5,053 bases of DNA from Holophagaceae bacterium (lineage in GTDB: Bacteria; Acidobacteriota; Holophagae; Holophagales; Holophagaceae): the NCBI GenBank assembly GCA_003538615.1, contig DPRT01000146.1, positions 13,595 through 18,647 on the forward strand, written 5' to 3'. The position numbers were made by a program, and so were the translations under genes. Below the pieces are notes generated by a model that searched no databases, was not told the origin of the DNA, and was given only the letters and a program-made list of their open reading frames with translations. This document shows, piece after piece, positions 1 to 4,970 of this stretch (position 1 is its first letter; each line of letters opens with the position of its first letter).

Positions 1-38
1 CCGTTGGTTCCGTTGGTTCCATTGGTTCCATTGGTTCC
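1..38 (-). repeat. 9-bp tandem repeat encoding Gly-Thr-Asn
   Basis: On the plus strand the unit is TCC-GGT-ATT or TCC-GGT-GTT read as codons on the reverse strand (GGA ACC AAT/AAC). At least four units lie between base 1 and base 38 and the array continues past the edge. Units differ only at the wobble base of the Asn codon, which suggests recent expansion or slippage. It encodes the collagen-like stalk of the lipoprotein. Confidence 0.85.
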
Positions 39-143
39 GGCGGCGCCAGCGGGGCCCGTCTTGCCATTACAGCCGATCAGCACCAGGGCGACCGCTGCGG
101 TGGCGATGAAGCCGCAGAGCTGTTTCAGAGGCTTGTGTTGCAT
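1..143 (-). CDS. Lipoprotein with collagen-like GTN repeat, N-terminus only; possible OmcA/MtrC-type surface cytochrome
   Basis: Only the first 47 codons are in the window; the gene runs off the left edge. The start is the ATG at 141-143, preceded by a good Shine-Dalgarno sequence AAGGGAG (152-158). Residues 1-25 form a lipoprotein signal: a basic start (K4, K7), a hydrophobic core (about 12-23) and the lipobox L-I-G-C with C25 as lipid-attachment cysteine. After the cysteine comes N-G-K-T-G-P-A-G-A-A, then Gly-Thr-Asn triplets up to the edge. Collagen-like Gly-X-Y stretches just after the lipobox are, from memory, common in OmcA/MtrC-family surface cytochromes of Geothrix and related bacteria. 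The place at the end of a porin/multiheme-cytochrome operon fits that role. No CxxCH motif is visible in this fragment, so the cytochrome identity is inference; another surface lipoprotein with a collagen-like stalk is possible. Its 125-base spacer from the preceding gene shows no clear terminator, so it is probably in the same transcript. Confidence 0.6.
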   Translation of the reverse strand, partial: MQHKPLKQLCGFIATAAVALVLIGCNGKTGPAGAAGTNGTNGTNGTN

Positions 144-268
144 GTTGTGTTCTCCCTTAAAAAATTGGATGTACTGCGGGTTGGTGCGGGGGTTGGGAAA
201 GCGTCAAGCAGATCCACCAGATAGGGCACCTCCTTTGGGGGGCATGGACGGAAGGTTGGAGATGTGCG

Positions 269-901
269 TCAGAAGTCGCGGCCGTGGCACATGGTGGCGT
301 TGGTGCAACCCGGGGCCGTTCCGGCGGGAGCGGGCGTCACGGGCTTGATCGTGGAGTTGGCGCCGCCTGCGTGGCACTTGTAGCACTCGGGAGCGTTGCT
401 GATGTCCGTGGTGACGTGGTTGGTCAGCGAGGCCGTGGTGCCGTGCCAGGGCATGCCGGGGTGCGGGGCCGTGGTGTGGCAGGACTTGCAGGAGATGGCG
501 AGGCCATCGCTGAACGTCGTCCCGTGGCACTTGGCGCAGTGGGCGAAGCCCGCCATGGCGGTCGGGTTCGTGCTCGGCGCGAGCTTCGCGGCCTTCCCGT
601 GCTGCGCAGGGTCCGCCCAGCCAGCCGGGTGGTTGACGCCATTGGTGTGGCAGCTGAAGCAGCTGACCTTGGAGATGCCGCCTGCGGCCGCGGGATCGGC
701 CGTCGATCCGTGGCAGGCACGACATTGATCAGGGCTCTTGACGTATTCGGCCCAGTGGTTCTGGATCCAGGCCGCCGGGTGCTGCCCGGTCGACGCGTTG
801 ACCGGGGCCGTGGCGTTTCTGGCGGTTCCGGCGCAGCCCCAGGCGAGAAGCGCGAAAACCACCGCGAAACAGCTTCCTGCCATCAGTTTCATTCGGCTCA
901 T
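269..901 (-). CDS. Multiheme c-type cytochrome, five CxxCH plus one CX5CH, three repeated modules
   Basis: A 210-aa exported cytochrome. I start it at the ATG at 899-901 because a Shine-Dalgarno AAGGGGA (907-913) precedes it and a signal peptide follows; an upstream in-frame ATG at 952 would overlap the previous gene and bury the signal. Residues 1-23 are hydrophobic and end A-W-G-C23, an imperfect lipobox, so it is either a lipoprotein or a periplasmic protein cut nearby. Canonical heme motifs are CRACH 60-64, CFSCH 81-85, CAKCH 122-126, CKSCH 138-142 and CYKCH 173-177. A sixth, C199-X5-C205-H206, is non-canonical. The protein divides into three modules starting with His-Pro at about 41, 91 and 147, each with a Trp soon after and two heme motifs. 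It ends four residues after the last His. Probable role: electron carrier or exposed partner of the barrel encoded upstream. Specific family not identified. Confidence 0.85.
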   Translation of the reverse strand: MSRMKLMAGSCFAVVFALLAWGCAGTARNATAPVNASTGQHPAAWIQNHWAEYVKSPDQCRACHGSTADPAAAGGISKVSCFSCHTNGVNHPAGWADPAQHGKAAKLAPSTNPTAMAGFAHCAKCHGTTFSDGLAISCKSCHTTAPHPGMPWHGTTASLTNHVTTDISNAPECYKCHAGGANSTIKPVTPAPAGTAPGCTNATMCHGRDF

Positions 902-930
902 GGTGTTCCCCTTGGACACGTTGCGGATCC

Positions 931-1404
931 CTACCGGTGACAAGCAGCGCACTTGTCGTTGTTGGCGCGGCCGTGGCAGGTGTAGCAGCTGGACGGATCC
1001 ATCTTCCCTTCCATGCGGTGCAGGGTCATGTAGTCGCCCCGATGCGGCGTGGCGCGGTCAGGGCGGTCGCCGAGGCGGATGGAGGGCTTCATGGGCACCT
1101 TGCCGCCGTGGCAGTCCGCGCAGAAGGACTGGGCATGGCAGGAGGCGCAGGTGTTGGAGTCCTGGCCGGCCTGGAAGCGGTGGTCCTTCACGAAGGTGGG
1201 CGTGTGATCGAAGGACGCGTACGGCTTGAGGGCGCCCTTCGCCACATCGTTGCTGTGGCACTCCGAGCAGACGGGACGGCCTGCGCCCAGTTCCTGGGGG
1301 TGGGTGGCCGCAAAGCTCGTCTCAGGCGAAATGAGGCTGCAGGCAGTCAAGATGCCAAGGCCCAGCGCGATGGCGAAAAGCTGGAGGACGTTCTTCCGGG
1401 CCAT
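931..1404 (-). CDS. Pentaheme c-type cytochrome lipoprotein
   Basis: A 157-aa outer-membrane-type lipoprotein. The signal (1-21) ends in a clean lipobox L-T-A-C with C22 as the lipidated cysteine. Five CxxCH heme-attachment motifs follow: CSECH 46-50, CASCH 86-90, CADCH 95-99, CYTCH 140-144 and CAACH 152-156. Hemes 2 and 3 are only four residues apart, as are nearly hemes 4 and 5, so the hemes probably pack as close pairs. Many further His (for example 35, 67, 75, 121, 129) could be distal ligands. The overall pattern (CSECH, a Phe-Asp-His-Thr segment, paired CASCH/CADCH, a basic His-rich stretch, C-terminal CYTCHGRANN..CAACHR) matches, from memory, a small lipoprotein cytochrome family of Geobacter-like metal reducers. 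The start ATG (1402-1404) overlaps the porin stop as TAATG, with Shine-Dalgarno AAGGGAGG at 1411-1418, implying translational coupling and joint assembly with the barrel. Confidence 0.9.
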   Translation of the reverse strand: MARKNVLQLFAIALGLGILTACSLISPETSFAATHPQELGAGRPVCSECHSNDVAKGALKPYASFDHTPTFVKDHRFQAGQDSNTCASCHAQSFCADCHGGKVPMKPSIRLGDRPDRATPHRGDYMTLHRMEGKMDPSSCYTCHGRANNDKCAACHR

Positions 1405-2786
1405 TAGCGACCTCCCTTCTTAGCAAAGCCGAAGCGGTACTCAGCCCGGAGCAGGCCCCGGGTCTCGCCCTTGGCGACGGGGGTGGTGCCGTAGCTGATG
1501 TCGCCCGAAACCTTCAGGTTCGTGGTGGCCTGGAAGCCCAGCGAGCCCACCATTTCATAGATGCTCGCGAGACCGTTCAGGTACGGGTTGGAGTCCTCGT
1601 AGCGCTGCAGGATGCCATCCACGCTCATGGTGAACCGGCCCTTGGTGGCCATCACCCACATGCGGCCTTCCTTGTGGGACAGGCTGTGGGAGGGGCGTGC
1701 GGAATCCACGAAGATCGTGTTCCCCGCGTTCACCCAGTGGCCGGAAACCCCGAACATGAGGGCCTTCTCATTGAGGGTCCAGCGGAGTTCACCACCCGCC
1801 CGGTTGACATCCCCGAAAGCCTCGCGGCTCGTGTGCCGGTAGTCGGCCACCATCTGGAAGGCGTCCGAGGCCTGCCAGGTGACCTTCCCGCCCCAGCCCT
1901 TGAACTTGCCCTTCTCGTCCTGGCGGAAGAGGGAGGGAAGGTTGGTCCCGGCGTAGTAGGCATAGAAATTCCGCTCGACCATGTTGCCGGACACGGAGAC
2001 CTGGCCGCCCAGCTTCACCGTGGCGGTGTAGTCGTGCTCGGCGATGCGGGAGCGCTTCTCTTCGCCCAGAGGCTGATCCTCGTGCTGGGCCATGTCGAAG
2101 AGCGTGCGGCCGCGGAGGTCGAAGGCGGAGGCGGGGGCGATGCGGATGTCGACGCCCAGCTGCTTGCGCGTGTAGTCCACGGGCGAGGGGATGTCGAGGT
2201 CCTTGGCGGCCTTGGTCCCGTCCTGGAGGTAGGAGACGCCGAGTTCGCCGACTTTCGGCATGCGCCAGGAGAGGCGGGCGCCGAAGATGAAGTCGCGCTG
2301 GAATTCGTAGTCGTCCTGGTTCCGGGGATCCACGGTCTTGTAGTAGACCGGCTTGCCGCCGAAGGCGGAGACCGCGAACCCGCCCTTGAGGTCGGTGCGG
2401 GCGCTCACGCCGTCCACCTGCTCGAAGCCCGCGCCCTGGTTGATGGCGAAGCGGCCCGCCTTGATCTCGGCATTGGCCTGCTCGAACCGGTACTGCAGGT
2501 ACCCGAAGCTCAGGTAGCCGCCGGACTTAGATCCGTCGAGGGTCGAGGGATCGCTCAGGTCCGTGCGCCCCCATCCAAAGAGGTGCAGCGACAGCTTGTC
2601 GGTGCCCAGCTTGGTGGCGTCGATGCCCAGGTACTGCGTGGCGGGAGTGTAGGTGCTCTTGTCAAAGCCCGGCGTCTCCTGCTTCCACATCTGGGCCATG
2701 GTGGTGCCATAGAGGCTCACCTCCTGGCCCCAGGCCGTGGCTGACATCAGGGTGGCAAGCAGGACCACTTGGGTTCGTGGCTTCAT
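1404..2786 (-). CDS. Outer-membrane beta-barrel protein (porin of a porin-cytochrome conduit)
   Basis: A 460-aa protein with a Sec signal peptide (M-K-P-R start, hydrophobic 7-17, likely cleavage after A-W-G at residue 20). The mature chain of about 440 residues has no cysteine and is built of alternating aromatic/polar strands (for example 91-101, 167-176, 266-278, 312-318, 444-453) joined by charged loops, typical of an outer-membrane barrel. The last strand ends E-Y-R-F-G-F, followed by a short basic tail. I start at the ATG at 2784-2786 because the signal peptide begins there and GAGG (2793-2796) lies six bases upstream; further in-frame ATGs at 2798 and 2918 would put unrelated residues before the signal. 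It is clearly shorter than MtrB (about 650-700 aa) and nearer to the smaller barrels of Geobacter conduits. The TAATG overlap with the pentaheme lipoprotein gene supports a conduit role: a sheath letting cytochromes pass electrons across the outer membrane. An unrelated diffusion porin cannot be excluded from sequence alone. Confidence 0.8.
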   Translation of the reverse strand: MKPRTQVVLLATLMSATAWGQEVSLYGTTMAQMWKQETPGFDKSTYTPATQYLGIDATKLGTDKLSLHLFGWGRTDLSDPSTLDGSKSGGYLSFGYLQYRFEQANAEIKAGRFAINQGAGFEQVDGVSARTDLKGGFAVSAFGGKPVYYKTVDPRNQDDYEFQRDFIFGARLSWRMPKVGELGVSYLQDGTKAAKDLDIPSPVDYTRKQLGVDIRIAPASAFDLRGRTLFDMAQHEDQPLGEEKRSRIAEHDYTATVKLGGQVSVSGNMVERNFYAYYAGTNLPSLFRQDEKGKFKGWGGKVTWQASDAFQMVADYRHTSREAFGDVNRAGGELRWTLNEKALMFGVSGHWVNAGNTIFVDSARPSHSLSHKEGRMWVMATKGRFTMSVDGILQRYEDSNPYLNGLASIYEMVGSLGFQATTNLKVSGDISYGTTPVAKGETRGLLRAEYRFGFAKKGGR

Positions 2787-2792
2787 GATTCG

Positions 2793-2796
2793 CCTC
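2793..2796 (-). promoter_or_regulatory. Ribosome binding site deciding the porin start
   Basis: GAGG on the minus strand, six bases before the ATG at 2784-2786. It favours the start that places the signal peptide at the very N-terminus over the in-frame ATG at 2796-2798, which overlaps this site. Confidence 0.6.
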
Positions 2797-2918
2797 ATGC
2801 GGGTGGCGTGAATGGACCGGGGTGGGATAGCGGAAGGAGCGAAACCGGGGGGCTTGGAGGGCCTTGCCAGTGCGCACCGGACAGCAGAGGGAAAGCTGAT
2901 GCCTGTGTCAGAAACCAA

Positions 2919-2946
2919 ACTATAGCCAGCACTCTGTTCACCTCAA
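2919..2946 (-). promoter_or_regulatory. Sigma70-type promoter for the porin-cytochrome operon
   Basis: On the minus strand TTGAGG (2941-2946) and TATAGT (2919-2924) are separated by 16 bases; they match the consensus -35 and -10 hexamers at 4 of 6 and 5 of 6 positions. Transcription would begin near 2912 and give a leader of about 125 bases before the porin ATG. The leader contains a 14-bp near-palindrome (2867-2880) but no riboswitch that I recognise. Confidence 0.5.
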
Positions 2947-3018
2947 GGGTGTAAATAGAATTTGACTCCATGCCTTTATGGTTTAAAAGATACAATTGAC
3001 GACCAACCGGTGACAATC

Positions 3019-3093
3019 TTTTTTATTTTTAAATATTGAAAATAAAGAATTTTATAAAAAATTAATTATCAAAATACAGGCATAGAAAATATT
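3019..3093. other. AT-rich island (about 11% GC)
   Basis: By hand count only 8 of 75 bases are G or C, against strongly GC-rich genes on both sides. It contains several runs of four to six A or T and an all-AT inverted repeat TTTATTTT/AAAATAAA (3022-3029 and 3039-3046). It may act as UP-element or curved DNA for the divergent promoters, or as a target for a nucleoid protein. Confidence 0.75.
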
Positions 3094-3107
3094 GAGGTCG
3101 AAACAGA

Positions 3108-3151
3108 TTCTCCCAGTTTGGACAAAGTTGTGACCTTTGACACTGGGAGAA
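3108..3151. repeat. Perfect 10-bp inverted repeat with nested 5-bp arms
   Basis: TTCTCCCAGT (3108-3117) and ACTGGGAGAA (3142-3151) are exact reverse complements. Inside them CAAAG (3123-3127) and CTTTG (3135-3139) are also reverse complements around a seven-base loop. There is no U-tract after it, so it is not a standard intrinsic terminator. It could be an operator, a leader hairpin of the iorA transcript or a remnant of a small mobile repeat. Confidence 0.7.
3129..3143 (+). promoter_or_regulatory. TGTGACCNNNGACAC motif, copy 1
   Basis: TGTGACCTTTGACAC, the first of three related copies upstream of iorA. It lies within the inverted repeat at 3108-3151. Read as TGTGA-N6-ACACT it matches the CRP/FNR-superfamily dyad TGTGA-N6-TCACA at 8 of 10 positions. 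Confidence 0.4.
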
Positions 3152-3210
3152 GGTTCCCGCCTTCCTGCTATTTCGGTGGAGCGGCCCGGTCTGCTGGCCA
3201 GTCCAGCCGC

Positions 3211-3225
3211 TGTGACCCCCGACAC
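3211..3225 (+). promoter_or_regulatory. TGTGACCNNNGACAC motif, copy 2
   Basis: TGTGACCCCCGACAC, followed by A, so it reads TGTGA-N6-ACACA and matches the CRP/FNR-type dyad at 9 of 10 positions. It differs from copy 3 at one base and starts 37 bases before it. Confidence 0.4.
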
Positions 3226-3244
3226 ACCCGGCGGCTCATTCCGT

Positions 3245-3264
3245 CCGTGTGACCCCAGACACGG
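3245..3264 (+). promoter_or_regulatory. TGTGACCNNNGACAC motif, copy 3, in a 20-bp dyad
   Basis: TGTGACCCCAGACAC at 3248-3262. Here the flanks extend the symmetry to CCGTGT (3245-3250) and ACACGG (3259-3264), perfect 6-bp arms around eight bases. The motif ends about 47 bases before the iorA start, so in mRNA it could also fold as a short hairpin. Confidence 0.4.
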
Positions 3265-3298
3265 CCGCGGTTCCACATACTTCCCCCTTGGAAAAGGT

Positions 3299-3303
3299 GG
3301 AGG
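3299..3303 (+). promoter_or_regulatory. Ribosome binding site deciding the iorA start
   Basis: GGAGG, five bases before the ATG at 3309. It selects this start over the in-frame ATG at 3249, which lies inside the third repeated motif and would add 20 residues not expected in the family. Confidence 0.8.
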
Positions 3304-3308
3304 TATTC

Positions 3309-4970
3309 ATGGTTCAGAGCACCCTCGCGCTGGGGGTCGAAGCGGTGGGTTGCGCCGCCTTCGATGCCGGCATCAAGGGCGCGTTCGGGTACCCGGGCAC
3401 GCCATCCACGGAGGGCTTCGAGGCCGTCGAGCAGCTCATCCACCACGCCGGGGACGGCCGGGTGGCCCAGTGGGCCGCCAACGAGAAGGTGGCCTACGAC
3501 CTGGCCCTGGGCATGAGCTACGCGGGTTTCCGCACGCTGGTGACCATGAAGCACGTGGGCCTGAACGTGGCCATGGACGCCTACGCCAACTCGGCCCTCA
3601 CGGGCGTCCGGGGGGGCCTGGTGCTCCTGGTGGCGGACGATCCCGGCATGCACAGCAGCCAGAACGAGCAGGACAGCCGTCGCCTGGCTGAATTTGCCTG
3701 GCTCCCCTGCCTGGAACCCAGCACGGTCCAGGAGTGCTACGACTTCACCCTCCAGGCCTTTGACCTGTCCGAGGCCCTCCAGGTGCCCGTGATGCTCCGC
3801 ATCGTCACCCGCCTGGCCCACTGCCGCGCCGTCCTGCAGCGCCGGGAGGCCCTGCCACCCACGGGCCTGGGCCTGGCCCCGGAAGCCACCATCCAGGACT
3901 GGGTGCTCATCCCCTCCAACGCCCGCCGCCGCTATGTGGACTTGCTGGCCAAGCAGCCCCGCATGAAGGAGGCCGCCTCCGCCCTCAACCGCCTGGCCCC
4001 GGGCACCGTCCGCCGCGGCGTCGCCCTGTCCGGCATGGGCCGGGCCTACTTCGGCCAGCTGCTCCACGAGCATCCCGCCCTGGCGGAGCTGCCCCGCCTG
4101 GAGATCGCCGCCTACCCCGTGGATCCCACCCTGGAAGAAGCCTTCCTGGCCCAGGTGGACGAGGTGGTGGTCTTCGAGGAGGACTACCCCGTGCTGGAAG
4201 AGCGCCTCGGCCTCCGCGGCACCGCGAAGGTCCGCGGCCGCCTTGACGGCGCCCTGCCCCGCACCGGGGAGCTCACCCCCCGCCTGTTGAAGGACGCGCT
4301 CGGCCTGGCTTCCCCGGCCGGGAAGGCCCTCTCCGGCATCGACCTGCCCATCCGCGCCCCCCGGTTCTGCGACGGCTGCGGCCACGTGGACGCCTACGAG
4401 GCCCTCCAGGAGGCCCTGGCCAATATCGGCGCCCCGGAGACCCGCGTCTTCGGCGACATCGGCTGCTACACCCTGGCCGCCCAGGAGCCCATGGCCGCCA
4501 TCCACGCCGTGGTCGAGATGGGCGCCAGCATCAGCATGGCCGTGGGCGCCGCCCTGGCGGGCCAGACGCCGTCCGTGGCCGTCATCGGCGATTCCACCTT
4601 CGGCCACAGCGGCCTGCCGGCCCTGCTCACGGCGGCCGATGCCGGCGTGAACGTCACCGTGATGATCCTCGACAACCGCGTGGTGGGCATGACGGGCCAG
4701 CAGCCCAGCCAGGCCCTCGACCAGGTGGAGCGCATGGTGCGCGGCATGGGCATCGCCGAGGACCAGCTCCAGGTGCTCCTGCCCGTGCCCAAGCAGCACG
4801 GGGCCAACGTGGCCGCCGTGGAGGCCGCCCTGCGGCATCCGGGCCCCTCGGTGGTGGTGTTCCGTCGCGAATGCATCCAGTCCATCCGCCGGGGCGTGCT
4901 GAAGGAGCACGACCGGGAGGAGAAGGCCCTGCAGGAAGCCTCCTGCTGCGGCACGGAGGTCCAGCCATGA
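3309..4970 (+). CDS. iorA: Indolepyruvate:ferredoxin oxidoreductase, alpha (thiamine-diphosphate) subunit, lacking the ferredoxin domain
   Basis: A 553-aa cytoplasmic subunit of the enzyme converting indolepyruvate (and usually other aryl pyruvates) plus CoA to the aryl-acetyl-CoA, CO2 and reduced ferredoxin, in aromatic amino-acid fermentation. The N-terminal pyrimidine-binding domain shows G-Y-P-G-T-P-S-T-E (27-35), N-E-K (58-60, the Glu probably activating the cofactor), T-M-K-H-V-G-L-N (79-86) and A-D-D-P-G-M-H-S-S-Q (109-118). The C-terminal thiamine-diphosphate domain shows C-D-G-C-G-H (354-359), G-D-I-G-C-Y (382-387), G-D-S-T-F-G-H-S-G (427-435) and I-L-D-N (453-456), the usual GDx-to-N spacing. 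Family members are commonly 600-650 aa and end in a ferredoxin-like domain with two CxxCxxCxxxC motifs. Here the chain stops after R-R-E-C-I-Q and a charged tail with only C546-C547, so that domain is absent. Start fixed by GGAGG five bases upstream; the stop overlaps iorB as ATGA. Another 2-oxoacid specificity is possible. Confidence 0.9.
   Translation: MVQSTLALGVEAVGCAAFDAGIKGAFGYPGTPSTEGFEAVEQLIHHAGDGRVAQWAANEKVAYDLALGMSYAGFRTLVTMKHVGLNVAMDAYANSALTGVRGGLVLLVADDPGMHSSQNEQDSRRLAEFAWLPCLEPSTVQECYDFTLQAFDLSEALQVPVMLRIVTRLAHCRAVLQRREALPPTGLGLAPEATIQDWVLIPSNARRRYVDLLAKQPRMKEAASALNRLAPGTVRRGVALSGMGRAYFGQLLHEHPALAELPRLEIAAYPVDPTLEEAFLAQVDEVVVFEEDYPVLEERLGLRGTAKVRGRLDGALPRTGELTPRLLKDALGLASPAGKALSGIDLPIRAPRFCDGCGHVDAYEALQEALANIGAPETRVFGDIGCYTLAAQEPMAAIHAVVEMGASISMAVGAALAGQTPSVAVIGDSTFGHSGLPALLTAADAGVNVTVMILDNRVVGMTGQQPSQALDQVERMVRGMGIAEDQLQVLLPVPKQHGANVAAVEAALRHPGPSVVVFRRECIQSIRRGVLKEHDREEKALQEASCCGTEVQP

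Larger units (their letters stand above)
2787..3308. other. Divergent intergenic region, no gene
   Basis: It separates the leftward porin-cytochrome operon from the rightward iorAB operon. From left to right it holds the porin leader, the minus-strand promoter at 2919-2946, an extremely AT-rich island at 3019-3093, an inverted repeat at 3108-3151 and three related 15-bp motifs at 3129, 3211 and 3248. Short open frames here (for example minus strand 3052-3276) have no ribosome binding site and mixed composition, and I do not consider them genes. I could not assign a convincing sigma70 promoter to iorA; a weak pair (TTATCA 3066-3071, AATATT 3088-3093) exists on the plus strand. Confidence 0.8.

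Noticed and set aside
1..38. CRISPR-like or noncoding tandem repeat
   Set aside because: The units are 9 bp, uninterrupted by spacers and in frame with a lipoprotein signal, so they are coding repeats.
204..725. Minus-strand frame overlapping the cytochrome gene
   Set aside because: Arg/His-rich out-of-frame reading of the same DNA; the heme motifs are only in the other frame.
902..952. Longer start for the second cytochrome at 952
   Set aside because: It would overlap the pentaheme gene and put 17 residues before a clear signal peptide; the ATG at 901 has its own ribosome binding site.
1674..2744. A 356-codon plus-strand frame opposite the porin gene
   Set aside because: Val/Gly/Ala/Glu-rich shadow with no recognisable domain; the minus strand encodes a coherent signal peptide and barrel.
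2787..2912. GEMM (cyclic di-GMP) riboswitch in the porin leader, expected because such switches precede cytochrome genes in Geobacter
   Set aside because: I could not find the conserved core or the tetraloop and receptor segments; only a 14-bp near-palindrome is present. A covariance-model search would settle it. The spacer at 144-268 also lacks them.
934..3018. The same 11 bases ACCGGTGACAA at the end of the pentaheme gene and in the intergenic region near 3007
   Set aside because: One copy is coding (its codons are fixed by a heme motif) and two occurrences this far apart with no further extension look like chance.
3137..3173. TTGACA at 3137-3142 as an iorA -35 element
   Set aside because: The nearest acceptable -10 (around TGCTAT, 3166-3171) is more than 20 bases away, too far for a normal promoter.
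3168..4910. A 580-codon open frame on the minus strand opposite iorA
   Set aside because: Its translation is rich in Gly, His and Ala in a low-complexity pattern typical of the antisense of GC-rich coding DNA; the plus strand has clear IorA motifs throughout.
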